64,000 nucleotides of DNA from Dipylidium caninum (lineage: Eukaryota; Platyhelminthes; Cestoda; Cyclophyllidea; Dipylidiidae), in NCBI GenBank assembly GCA_017562135.1, contig QEYB01001427.1, forward strand, positions 601,991 to 665,990. The letters are read 5' to 3'. The notes below the pieces were generated by a model. That model saw nothing but the letters and a program-made list of their open reading frames with translations, made no database searches and was not told the DNA's origin. A program made the translations under genes and the position numbers. Of this stretch, positions 1-10,535 are shown in pieces (position 1 is the stretch's first letter; every line of letters begins with the position of its first letter).

Positions 1-514
1 GGTTTACATTGTCGATTGATTCCAAACCTGCCTTTACTGCCTCTCGTCCAAATGACATTTGGGTGGAATGAACGAATGCAATATCAGAGTTTTTCCAACG
101 TCCACGCACACACTTTGTATACGTTTTTGAACTCCTTTACATTAACATATGTGAATTCTCCCAAGTGAGGCTACAGGCCATTACTGTTGACGTGCACGAT
201 TGCATAATTACCAAACATAATCCCATTTTGCGGTCATCAGTTAGAGCTCCTCATGACACACCGTCGGGCATCCGACAATTCCAGATTCCACGAGGCAAAG
301 ACTCCTCAACTCCGGGTCCTCTCGTCAATATTTCGATTGCACCGTTTCGATCACCTGAAAACGGAATACGGTTCGGCGTCGCAGGATTGGCTCGTACCAT
401 CGCTTGATGTTGAGCCACCACTGGTTAATTTCTCGACTGCAGCGAATATGTCCATTGCGTTTAATCTACGTTGTGGCATTTAAATATGGCGTCCTCCGCG
501 TTCCGTGCAAGTCG

Positions 515-2462
515 ATGGCTCTCATCGAGAATTTCGAGGTCTTCCCGTTGACAGAGAAATCCGGATATGTTACACCCTTTCGCATACACTACAAAAGGTA
601 TTGGCATAGAATAACAATTCACGACTTATCATAGAACGGCATTATGCGATTTTGGGACGGCGTCAAAGCACACAATGCGTAGGCAATGTTTATTATTCTA
701 GTCAGATTGTTTGATTCAGTGTTTCGATTCTGATCTACCACAGAGCTCGAAAGAGTTTTGTTTTCGTAAAGCAATTTCGTCCTGGTAAGAGGTGTTCTGG
801 ACACCTGTCTTCTGTGTCCATAACGGCTAACCAACTAATAAATTTATTCAAATAGCTGTGTATTACGCAAAGTTGCGGGCACTGGAGGGAGAAAGTGTGA
901 CAGCTGTCGATTCGGCTCCACACACCCCGGTTGATGTCGATGGAAGACCCCTTCAACTGCCATCGTCAATGGGTGAAACGCTGGAGCTGTGTGCGGGTAT
1001 TGTGGATAGGTCTGATGCCAAATTGGAAGAAATTGCCGCCGGCGAAGTGCACGACGAGTGTGGCTACCAAGTGGAGCCATCGAGATTGCGGAAGATCGCA
1101 ACATTGTCGTATGTTTCAAGTTTGCTTGCACCCTGTCATTTGCCAACAAACCCCGGATTTTCTGTCCTTGAGCGCTGGCTGACGTTCCTCCCATTAGTAA
1201 ATGATGGGTCGGCAATCGGGTTGCATTCACTAAGTTTCTTGCATCATCATGCGATAGTTATGTTTTCTGCAAACTATGTCTATCCTCGCACCGATATGAA
1301 AAGTAGGAAGTGTGAAGTGGCTGTTCTGAATTTGAAATTGCTATCCAGTTGCTTTGCAAACCCTCCTTGTACGAATTATTGCTATAACGATGTGCCAGTT
1401 TCCCTCTACTACTTCTACTACTGGAAGTGTATCCAAATACTGCGTTCAAATTATGAAGAGATTTTGCTTGCCTTCACCTCCTAGATTCCGCTGAGTTTCG
1501 CTTACGTCAACATGCCTGACTCGACTTACGAGAACCACGTTAGTGTTGCGGTGAAAGGGATGCTGTATGGGGATTTGGTGATGGACTCGGAACCGACTCG
1601 GTGTTGAATAATTAGTTGTAGTGTCTTCTGCAAAGACGACATACGTAGAGAGCAGGCAGGTGCTCATTAACGGGGGAGCAGTGACAGCGCAACGGAACGA
1701 GTGAACTCTCAGAGTCTATGCTGAGTCAGTTGAAACGCTTGATGCTGTGATGATGTTCTCTTCCTAAAAGTCATCTGTTGCATCCGTCCAGGATGAGTGG
1801 TGAGGAAGACGACGCGCTGTGAGGTCACGTCTAGGGCACCTTCCTCTCAGCATGCCTCATTCGACTTTGACACGTGGATTACGACTTGTTCGGGGGAAAG
1901 GAGACTGCGGCTTGGCGCCGACACCCTCACAAATTGATGTAGTGTGTTTTTGGTGGGAGTCACCGATGTTGCTGCCCCAATAACATGGGTGAAGTGTGAG
2001 ATGAGAGAGCGGCGACACGATCGGCGAGGCGGATGGCAGTCGAGGTGCTTTGAGTGGTGCAAGCTGGTAGAACGGTGGTTGAGACATCGACGCGATATGC
2101 GACTTACCAGGAGAAGAGAGTATTTGAGGTTCCTCCTTGCGTCGACTCACTTTTGTGCACAGATACGTCACTCGTAGATGGGGTTGCACACCAACCTCCC
2201 CTCTCTCTTTACGCACTGCAGTTCGGGCGTGGGTTTGAGCGGCGCCACGGGAACAGTGTATTACGTGGAAGTTGACGAGAGGGATCTGGATCCTGCTGCT
2301 GGAGGTGGCAACCCGGAAGAGGGTGAATTCATCGAAGTGGTGTACTGGCCAGTGGATCGGTCGGAGGAGTTGCTGTTCATGACCGAGACCGGGACGTCCG
2401 TCTCTGCCACTACAGTGCTCTCGGTGCTTTGGTTCCAACGTCACATCCTCCCCAACCTCTAA
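515..2462 (+). CDS. NUDT14: NUDT14-like UDP-sugar diphosphatase, copy A (5 exons)
   Basis: A nudix hydrolase related to animal NUDT14, which splits UDP-glucose into UMP and glucose-1-phosphate in the cytosol. Exons by splice sites and frame: 515-597, 635-678, 720-784, 856-1108 and 2222-2462. Matches to the family run through the protein: VKQFRPG (exon 3), ELCAGIVD followed by the nudix segment GEVHDECGY (exon 4), SSGVGLSGATGTVYY and the C-terminal end ILPNL (exon 5). In the nudix box the usual Arg is Gly and one acidic residue is Asp; the catalytic-type Glu residues remain. Expected length is 228 aa, close to the roughly 222 aa of the human protein. Exon 1 is 83 nt and would leave exon 2 out of frame. 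The inverted copy has 84 nt here, so a 1-bp deletion near 593-597, real or a sequence error, is likely. Introns 1-3 are only 37-71 bp; intron 4 is 1.1 kb. Confidence 0.85.
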
Positions 2463-2534
2463 TCAAATTGTGAGGGGACAGGAGACGCAGTGCTCACGTC
2501 CTATTTCTGCTGCTTTGCAGCCTGATTGGATTGA

Positions 2535-2540
2535 AATAAA
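2535..2540 (+). terminator. Poly(A) signal of NUDT14 copy A
   Basis: A canonical AATAAA lies 73 bp downstream of the NUDT14-A stop codon. It is followed by a GT-rich stretch (TTGGTTGTACTTTG). The spacing fits a normal 3' end. Confidence 0.7.
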
Positions 2541-2671
2541 ACAAGCACATCTTGGTTGTACTTTGATCAAACTTTCTTGTCGGTTATTGTGTGCCTGACC
2601 TATCCGTCGTCTGGCCGCTTTACTGCAACATGCGTGGACGGGTGGTGGAGGCTTGGCCTTAGCCGAATGGT

Positions 2672-5060
2672 TGGCGGGTTGAAAGATTCACTGAATGGTT
2701 TCTTCGATTTGGTCAAATAAACTGACAAATTTTTGCTAGCCAGGTATTCAGAGTTGTCGACATACCGTTCTTCGTTGCAGGTTGACAGTGCGATTTTGGT
2801 AACCGAAGTTATTTTAGCAGTGATTTTCGTTAGTTATTACTTTAAGTATTGGCTGGGATGAGCTGTTATCTTGGTAACAGTAGTTATGAATTTCGCTAAA
2901 AACTTGTGACCCGTGCGGCTAAGGACACAGGTCTATCAGCAAGAGTAATCAGCTTCGGTGTACTTGTATGCAGGCTTAGACAGTTTTGATGGCAGTTGGG
3001 AATGCGAAGCGAGGGATTTTCGTGCATTCCAACACCCAGAGACTAGTTAGAAGCCGCAATTCTTGCCCGAGTCGAAATGCTCTCACAGTCAAGGAAGCAG
3101 TTTCATGCCATATCGGATAAGCTGTCCGAAGAGAGTAAAATGCGGCCTAGAGTGGAACGATACGCAAGTGTGATGTTGAGAGAAGACTCGTAAACCAAGC
3201 CTATACCAGTGAACGTTGAGATAGGCTTTAAAAAGGCCCCTTAGTGCGGTAACAATATTTACTTATGTTACTTAGCCAAGATAGATACAAATAAAAGTAC
3301 AAGCTGGAAAATGAAGGGAACTTTTCTCGCCCTATATAGCCAGTCCGAAGCAAGTGACAATGCAATACATCGATGCATTCTCCCATTTTATTGTACAGTT
3401 CCCTGTAGACGAATTTGTCACCTCTACCTGGACGGTTACCATCTGTTGTGGAATCCCAGTAGCATGTGCTCGCTGTGTAGAGGCTTGTTCCGTCCTTTTG
3501 CATTATTACGCACGTGACTTAAATATTTAGTGCTTAATCTCAACAATACCTATGTATTTGAATGGCCTGTTAAGTTTCGTTAGTTGCAGCAAGCACTGTT
3601 CAGTAATTTCTGAGGCCCAGGTATTCATCTTGCACGCCTCGAAGCTGGAATTCGTCAATGCATTAACGACGATCTGCAGAGGATGAATGATGATAGAAAA
3701 AGTCTCTTACGTCCTTTATTACGGCCGAAACTTCGATCGACGAAAAGGCTGCTGGGACCTAAAACTTCCTATGGTGGGGGTAAATTTACCTCTGCCTCCT
3801 CACTATCACCCATCCCCTGATGTGTATCGCGGTTTCACCTAATGTCCCGGTCGACGTTTAAAGTTGTCGCACAGACATTAGATTATTAAAACTCAATGCA
3901 AGTTAATTTGCACTAGGCGCAAAAGCTGAAAGAGAAATACGTAATTGTGCCGCTTTGCATATTATTTTGTTAATCTTTCTTTCGACACTATCAGTATAGC
4001 AAATTTTATTTATCGGACAGTGAGTCACAGAGCTTTTTCAGGCGGTTGTCTGATTTGATGAAGTGTGCCCCCATTTCCCACCGTCGGTGAACCGCATCAA
4101 ACATTCGCATTGTTCAACAAGTGCCTATTTATGATGTAGGCAATTTGGTGGTCACGTTGACTATTTGTTGGCTAAATGTGCTGTTCGGTGGCTGGAATTA
4201 TTATTGTCCGTTACCATCTATTTCACTCACGACGTCAACTGATGGTGTCGCATTCGCCCCGCCATCAGACGTCATTTCTGGGTAATTTCAGAATAATATT
4301 TCGAAGTATTTTGGCGATTTAGCACCAGTTTATTCTCTTCTGCCCTCCAGGCGTCCCTCATTTTTCGCTCTCCTCCTTCTCTGACGACATCCAACATGGT
4401 ATGCTATGTTTCAAACAAAGCAGATATTGTGACCCTTGGCCCGCAAGACTTTTATTAATCATGCTCACCACATGGTAGCGCCACAGAGTTTAACAAATAC
4501 CGTGGGCACTTGCAAGTTCAAAACGACAGCTGGTATATCAGGGCGGGTGAGGAGAAATCTTTGGAAATTAATTGCGTTTCTGTTGAAAGGCGTTTCTTTT
4601 TCTGCTCTAAGGATAATCCTACTCCTAATAGAAAATAGTGGTAAAGTGAGTTTATTTTACTCCTCTTCTTAGCGCGTTAGCAATATATATTGGCCCACGA
4701 ATATCCTTTTGCAACCCTTGGAGTTACGTTAAAAGCTTCATTTGCTCATTAGTACAGAGATATCGAAGAACTGTATTTCGGTAATTCCTATAATTCTCAA
4801 AAACCTCAGTCTGCGTTTTGACTACTGGAATTCTTTCATATTCATATCATTATGAATAAAGCGAGCAAAGTGCCAAGCTTGGAATTTGACCCCACAATCC
4901 AGTCTTTTGGGAAGGAATCCCTTCTTCGGGCACCTAAATGAGCACGGGCACAAGTTCTGTCCCTCGTGTTAGGCCTCATTTAATCAGAATGCTTTATGAG
5001 TACTTACCAAAGGGTACTTGAAGTCAATAACATGAGAAGACTTTGATCCTTCCAATGTCC
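2672..5060. other. Left part of the loop, no gene recognised
   Basis: AT-rich sequence between arm A and the first small secreted gene. Only short ORFs without family resemblance, credible starts or linked splice sites are present. I see no RNA gene or simple repeat worth naming. Confidence 0.6.
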
Positions 5061-5067
5061 ATATATA
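5061..5067 (+). promoter_or_regulatory. TATA box for secreted gene 1
   Basis: ATATATA lies 67 bp upstream of the ATG at 5128. The two other small secreted genes in the loop have TATA-like motifs at similar distances, which supports it as a core promoter. Confidence 0.5.
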
Positions 5068-5127
5068 CCCCTGTCACTAACGCCAACGCACCTCGAGGCG
5101 AGACTAATCGTTACACCGTTTACTGTC

Positions 5128-5397
5128 ATGTACTCTCCATTCGTCACCCTTTTTGCTGTCTTCCTCCTCATAAACGCTGCGGTCCACGCGCAGGTGAACG
5201 ATTTACTTGAAGAGTATACCACACTGCCACGTCGAAAAGAAGCCTTCCTAATGAAGGAGCGTGAGGAGCTTAGGGAGATGCTATTGGAACTGACGGAGAT
5301 GGTGATGAAACTTCACACCATTAACGAACAAGAAGCTTACATCATGGGCTCACAGGATGCAGCAGCGTACCACCAACAACACTTTTCAATGCAGTAG
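5128..5397 (+). CDS. Small secreted helical protein 1
   Basis: An intronless 89-aa ORF, family not recognised. Residues 1-21 form a clear signal peptide (hydrophobic FVTLFAVFLLINAAV, small residues before the likely cleavage after AVHA). The mature part of about 68 aa has no cysteine. Its centre, about residues 37-64, is a charged heptad-like helix (KEREELREML, then LELTEMVMKL), and the tail is Gln/His-rich. A TATA box lies 67 bp upstream and an ATTAAA 84 bp downstream of the stop. Overall shape matches the genes at 6282-6647 and 9426-9698: signal peptide, acidic spacer, one amphipathic helix. Small helical secreted proteins are common in tapeworms (for example antigen-B-type lipid-binding proteins), but I see no sequence match to those. 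The function is unknown. Confidence 0.75.
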   Translation: MYSPFVTLFAVFLLINAAVHAQVNDLLEEYTTLPRRKEAFLMKEREELREMLLELTEMVMKLHTINEQEAYIMGSQDAAAYHQQHFSMQ

Positions 5398-5481
5398 AGG
5401 TGGCCTGGAGGAAGAAGCTGCGTTAATATTTCCTCATCCGAGAACGACACACCGTCTTTATTTTAATTCAATGGAATTCAC

Positions 5482-5487
5482 ATTAAA
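5482..5487 (+). terminator. Poly(A) signal (ATTAAA) of secreted gene 1
   Basis: The common variant ATTAAA lies 84 bp after the stop at 5397. No AATAAA is closer. Confidence 0.5.
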
Positions 5488-6281
5488 AGCATGCCCCTTA
5501 CCAGTGTCATTGTGATTTAATTGACATGGCGCCGTGCAGAAGGGTATTATCTTTTCAGTTAGTTTTTAAGAAAAGGAAATTTAGTTCGATTAGACGTTCT
5601 CTTAAAAATCCTCAGATCTTACAGACGATGAAGCTGACATTTCAGCCAGTAAATTCTCGTGAGAGCGTCATTGAAGCACTCGAAGTACATGCTGGAACTG
5701 GGACAGAGGTCAAGGGAATACTGTCAAAGGATTTTCTAAATATTATTCTCTAATTTAGACTATTTTATTGATCAGAAGTTTGACTATCATTTTCGTTAAT
5801 CTTGAGGATGGTTGCGGTTCAAAAGGGAGACATGCAACGGATTCTTTGATTTGTCCTGAAAACTATCATGACGACTTTGGCACAAGTGTAGCGTCGATTA
5901 GTCTCGACACTTGAAGTAACGTCACGGATTGGTTTGGCCTCATCACTGATAGGCCTATGACCACCTTAAACATGGCAAGGGAGTGAAAATCAAAATGTTA
6001 GATGGGATTGTCTCATGCAACAACCCTGTTGAAAACCTCGCAAAATACACACATGCCACATAGACATTGACAGTTTGAAAATCGCTGATTAATGGAACAG
6101 ACTGACCGCAGCATGCGACCAGCCATCATCGGTGTAGAGTAGAAGCTATCGATATTAACCAACGTCTTAATTGAGTTATGTTTAAAAAAACCGCCCCTTC
6201 AAGCGCCACGAGGTACATCAAAGGCAAGATAGATCACCACGAATATATTTCGTTGAAATATCAACATGCACAACATTGCAT

Positions 6282-6647
6282 CTAGGGCTGCTTATCGCCC
6301 GGGTAGTATGAGTGGATGTCACTCACCAAACCCGGGTAGTGCCACCCCAGACGTCTGTGGAAAGGGCCTCCTCCGTAACGTTCGATGGTGCGGCGAAGAT
6401 GTTCTAAGGCGAATGCGATATCACGCCTCAGTAGGTTAATGTCATGACGGGTCACTGGAGCAGATTCGGCCTCTTCGCCAGCTTCCTGTTGCTCTCCAGC
6501 AGCTTCAGCCTCAGCTGCCCTTGTCCTCCCTTCGATGGGTCTGCCTTCCTGATCACGGCGCAGCTCTTCCTCAAAGAGGGTGAAAAAAGCATGCGTCTGA
6601 GAAATAACTAAAACCAAGAGAATAGCCGTCAGTCCCGAAACCTTCAT
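6282..6647 (-). CDS. Small secreted helical protein 2
   Basis: An intronless 121-aa ORF, transcribed opposite to its two neighbours in the loop. It starts with a 20-residue signal peptide (LTAILLVLVISQTHA). The mature part has no cysteine. An acidic Glu/Ala/Gly-rich spacer of about 40 residues (about 36-65, containing AAEAEAAGEQ) leads into an amphipathic helix at about 70-92 (LLRRDIAFALEHLRRTIERY), then a Gly/His/Tyr-rich tail. The helix resembles in style the LIDMINDLRETIYG segment of the protein at 9426-9698. A TATA box lies at 6694-6701. No known family recognised; I infer that the three loop genes form one family, with modest confidence because the sequences are very divergent. Confidence 0.75.
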   Translation of the reverse strand: MKVSGLTAILLVLVISQTHAFFTLFEEELRRDQEGRPIEGRTRAAEAEAAGEQQEAGEEAESAPVTRHDINLLRRDIAFALEHLRRTIERYGGGPFHRRLGWHYPGLVSDIHSYYPGDKQP

Positions 6648-6693
6648 AGGGTCTCTTGCCTTGCCAGTTCTTCACTGGGTGTATAAATCCATC

Positions 6694-6701
6694 CTTTTAT
6701 A
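6694..6701 (-). promoter_or_regulatory. TATA box for secreted gene 2
   Basis: On the minus strand this reads TATAAAAG, 47 bp upstream of the ATG at 6647. It is a near-consensus metazoan TATA box. Confidence 0.65.
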
Positions 6702-9368
6702 ATGTGCTCGGCAATAGCTTTCACGGGAGATCAAAGATTGAGTGGTCTCAAGTAGACTTGACGCTACTTAACCTTTGTCCTGTTCCGTTTGACTAGGTTT
6801 CCTGATGAGTCGATTGACAACAGAGATGTCAAAGTATCCAAAAGCACTACTATAAGGCCAATTAAATCTACAATTAGACCAATTATTAACGAGTGCTATT
6901 GTCTTTCCACTTGGACTTCAGACCTCATGGCCTCGACTCCCACAAATAGCTCTTACATGGAGCACTTTAGTTTGGATGAACAGGATCCCAGGCCTGCGAT
7001 CTGCTGGGGGGCATACTTACCACTTCGTATTTTAGCCTCTTCATCGTGAGGAAGGTGAGCAGCCTAGGCGTTCAAGTTGGACGGCGTTCACAATGAATTT
7101 CCTTAAATGCAAAGTCTGATTTTCCCTTTTTCCGCTTTTTTAGAGTAGGAAGCCCACAAGACTTTTAGTGCTTTAGGACACAGTCTCGAGAAAAAGAAAC
7201 ATGCACGTTGGTACAATGGAAGCTGGCCGTGTCCCAGGCATGTGCATTGCCGGAGACACGGGGACACAGTTTTGTGCGCATCTCATTAGGTATCGAAGTC
7301 TAGCGATGGACTCAAAGAAAAACTAAGTCAATCAGCGGTCAGCACAAGTCACACCATAAGCGTCGTAAGTAGCTTCCCTTTTCCGTCTTTTCACTTCACT
7401 CATTAGTGTAATACTCACAGGAAATTTAAGAAAAAACGACCTCGTTACAAACCAGTTCGACGAAAACCTCTCCTCTGGCGCCGAACCTAACAATCCGCAC
7501 TTGGTTGAAAGCTGAGCGTTGCAGTCACCGCGAGGACGCTCCAATATCGTCGCTGCTGCAATTTACGACCATATTACTGTCTGCCCAGGAGCAGTGGCAG
7601 ACGGGAGGGCCCGTAGAATCCGATGTCTTCTGATCCAAAGGACAGTAGATATAAGTCCAGAAAAGTCATGCAAGGGATCCCGACCTTGTGACACGGATAA
7701 TTGTTCATGGCTAATGAAAAAGGTAGAGGCAGCGATTTCTGATATCTCAAAGAGAATCTATCGCTCATTGTCCTGTTGGGTGGGAGGCCGTCACCGTTCA
7801 AGTAGTTAACTTCATTTGTGCCTATCTACGGCCTCGAGTTGCATAAATGAAAAATAATTTTCTTTCAGTTATTATCGCCACATTTTCGGATTTTGTGCAG
7901 TTCAGAAAGTTGCGCAATATGGGATTGGAAAAGTCGAAAAGGAACAATATCTACGGCGCTTGGCGCCTAGACCTGCTAAGCACCGGCTTATTGTCTGGCC
8001 CTACGAGGATAACGTACTTTATCAGGAGTCAATTCTGGGCAATCTGTAAATGGCATGAGTATAGTAAAAACCAGTTTCAGAGTTTGAACAAGGGTCATCA
8101 AGCCCTAACGAGAGCTTTCGGGGCATTCCCGTCCAGGATAGTCGAGCGTTAGACCAAACTACGTAATGCGGAAATGGAGACGATTACCACCAGGCTGAGA
8201 CAGAAGGGCTAAAGCTCGAGATTAGTTTTCACGTGAGATGGAATAGGCAATAACCTAGTTAGTCTAAACTGTCACTGTTCGGTGGTGCGCACAAACTTTC
8301 GTGCATTTGGTGGGGACTCCTTGGCCGAGGTCTTGTTTACTCCGGTTTACTTACCACATAAACAAGGACTTTACTGATGCTTCCAAGCAATGGCCGCAAA
8401 AGATGTCAGACTATTAAAACCCCAATATCCACTCAATTGCCCCTTTTCATCCTTGGTAGGATTCCACAGGCCCGACTAATAAGAAACACGGATTTCTCGT
8501 TAGTGGAGAGTACTTGGTTCTGCCAGTCCGTGGATTGTATCCTCAGTTGAACCGCTTGGATACAGTTGCCTGGCGCTCTGGCGGACATTTCGGTGTTGCC
8601 CATTCTTCCCTGTGAGTAGCATCCATCTGTCGGTAATTAAGTCATAACTATTCGCCAACTGCGGCGATGATTATCGTCGGAAATAGTTGGACATTAGTGA
8701 ACTTCTCATATTTTGCCAAGTCAACGTGGATCTACTCTGAGTCTTCTTCAAAGTAGTCATAAAGTTTACGGACCATCCACAATTAAGTTAGCCTCAACCC
8801 ATTTTACTCATCAGATATAACGCCAAATTGACTATGACGCGACCTGTTCAGTGTTCGACCATCCGTCCATGCCCATCATCTCCAATTCGTCCCATTGTCC
8901 TGCGACTGGCTCTGTGACCACGGACATAACACCATCAATGGGATAATGCTAAGATTGGTGTGACGAATAATAATTAGCTTTTATTATATCGGGTTCCAAC
9001 TCTGAAGCCTCCTTGGGGCCTTCAAAGTGGATCCGAGGTGTAGCATATTAAGCATATAGACGATGAGGGTACACCTGTGGTGGCGAACTGTGTTACCAGC
9101 ACTTTGCAATTGGAGACCCGTGATGGATTCGAAAAAAGAGTTTACTGGACCTACTCATGGCTTGATTATTTATGGGGAATTCTAAATTTTTGCCTCAATT
9201 TTATCCCGTGATGTGCCTCGTATTTGCCGTAAGTAGAGAGCTTTGAGACTTCATGCATGCTGGTTTAAGGAGGGTTCAAGTGTTTGTCACACATTTCAAA
9301 GTCCAAGTCAAATTGGTTTCAAGTGGCAGATGAATAAATAAGCACTCAGACACAGACAAACACTCAGT
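6702..9368. other. Middle of the loop, no gene recognised
   Basis: About 2.7 kb with scattered short ORFs (for example 7519-7809 and 7847-8152). They lack signal peptides, family motifs and promoter support. The start of the 7847 ORF looks more like a polypyrimidine tract plus AG than a coding start. I see no RNA gene. Confidence 0.55.
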
Positions 9369-9376
9369 CCATAAAG
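9369..9376 (+). promoter_or_regulatory. TATA-like motif for secreted gene 3
   Basis: A CCATAAAG-type motif lies about 55 bp upstream of the ATG at 9426, in the position occupied by stronger TATA boxes in the two related genes. Confidence 0.35.
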
Positions 9377-9425
9377 GCACCAGTTCAATCTGCCGCCGTC
9401 CAGTAGTCGAATCCCCACTGGCAGG

Positions 9426-9698
9426 ATGCGTACATTCCTTCTCGGCTTACTCTTCTTCCTCGGTGCAGTTGCCGCTCAACAATCACCCGCGGACACCGAA
9501 TCACCGGCTGGGCTCACGCCACCACAACAGGAGGCCTACTATCGCAAGCAGAGAGAGCTTCTCCTGCGAAGTAAACTTGACCTGATTGATATGATCAACG
9601 ATCTGCGTGAGACCATATATGGAAAACAAATCCTCCTCGGCCAGTATCACCGCAGACCACCCGCAATGCCGCCGGTTGACCCGCCAGTTATAGAATAA
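9426..9698 (+). CDS. Small secreted helical protein 3
   Basis: An intronless 90-aa ORF. The signal peptide is very clear (FLLGLLFFLGAVAA, cleavage likely before QQSP). The mature protein is cysteine-free: a Pro/Ser/Thr spacer, then an amphipathic helix at about 35-68 (YYRKQRELLLRSKLDLIDMI, then NDLRETIYG), then a Pro-rich tail (RRPPAMPPVDPPVIE). The helix has the same KxREEL/KQRELL start as the protein at 5128-5397. An AATAAA lies 51 bp after the stop. This is the best candidate in the loop for an abundantly secreted product, judging from the compact gene and clean signals. The function is unknown. Confidence 0.8.
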   Translation: MRTFLLGLLFFLGAVAAQQSPADTESPAGLTPPQQEAYYRKQRELLLRSKLDLIDMINDLRETIYGKQILLGQYHRRPPAMPPVDPPVIE

Positions 9699-9748
9699 AT
9701 TGAGGGAAGACAATGTCGCAATCCTCTAATATTTATTGTGTGACAGAT

Positions 9749-9754
9749 AATAAA
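9749..9754 (+). terminator. Poly(A) signal of secreted gene 3
   Basis: AATAAA lies 51 bp downstream of the stop codon at 9698 and is followed by T/G-containing sequence. Confidence 0.65.
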
Positions 9755-10453
9755 AGTATTTCGACCAAGTTCGCCGAACAGGCCGAAGCGTTTTCAAAAC
9801 AAGTCGCGGAGTGGGAAGATGAATGTATGGCGTTGTGTGGTGTTACACAAAAGCTTTATTAAATAGGTGTTCCGAAAAATAACACTCCGAATTGGATGCG
9901 TTCACCAAGCGCAGAAATGCGCGATTCGCCAAACAGATTATAAATGGATGTTGTGCTGAAAAAGAATTCGCTGTTCCCACACAAATCCTTTCTGCAGTAT
10001 ACGAGTGGGTGGATGAATGAGGTGAAGAAAATTTCGGCGCCAAATTTATCGGTGTTGGCCCATTTGGGCAAATCGGGGGCAGAAATCAAATTGCATCCAA
10101 TCAAAAATAGCGCCGGGATGCCACAGATATGCACCCTGACAGCCACTGGTGTCACAGAGGAATGGAACACGAATTGCTCACTAAAATAATGACTGTGGTA
10201 TTAACAATCAAAAAAGGTAACATTGTGTTAAAAGCACACAATTGATCAAGTTTATAAATTGTTCGTAGGAAAATAAACAAAAGTTTGCAGGTTTGCTTGA
10301 CCGCCCCGAGCCAGGGCCCATTCGGCTAAGGCCAAGTCTCCACCACCCGTCCACGCATGTTGCAGTAAAGTGGCCTGCGGCCAGACGACGGATAAGTCAG
10401 GCAAGCAGTAACCGACAAGAAAGTTTGATCAAAGTACAACCAAGAGGTGCTTA

Positions 10454-10459
10454 TTTATT
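10454..10459 (-). terminator. Poly(A) signal of NUDT14 copy B
   Basis: AATAAA on the minus strand, equivalent in position to the signal of copy A, 76 bp past the stop. Confidence 0.6.
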
Positions 10460-10535
10460 TCAATCCAATCAGGCTGCAAAGCAACAGAAATGGGACGTGA
10501 GCACTGCGTCTTCTGCCCCGTCCCCCCCAATTTGA

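Larger units (their letters stand above)
1..2671 (+). repeat. Inverted repeat arm A (about 2.7 kb)
   Basis: The stretch matches the reverse complement of 10316-12999 almost base for base, apart from scattered substitutions and 1-bp indels. Homology runs from the first base of the window, so the arm may continue to the left of it, and stops near 2671, just downstream of the NUDT14 poly(A) signal. The arm contains the whole five-exon NUDT14-like gene. A third partial copy of its 3' part lies at 13865-14367. The pattern indicates a segmental duplication with inversion. I see no transposase and no terminal repeats. Confidence 0.9.

Noticed and set aside
858..1484. A 208-codon plus-strand ORF
   Set aside because: Only its first part, to 1108, is the nudix exon. 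After LRKIATLS it runs into intron 4, and family similarity stops exactly at a GT donor.
1857..2444. A 195-codon minus-strand ORF over NUDT14 copy A (and the similar 13745-14284)
   Set aside because: It is antisense to the conserved NUDT14 last exon; its openness follows from the codons of the real gene.
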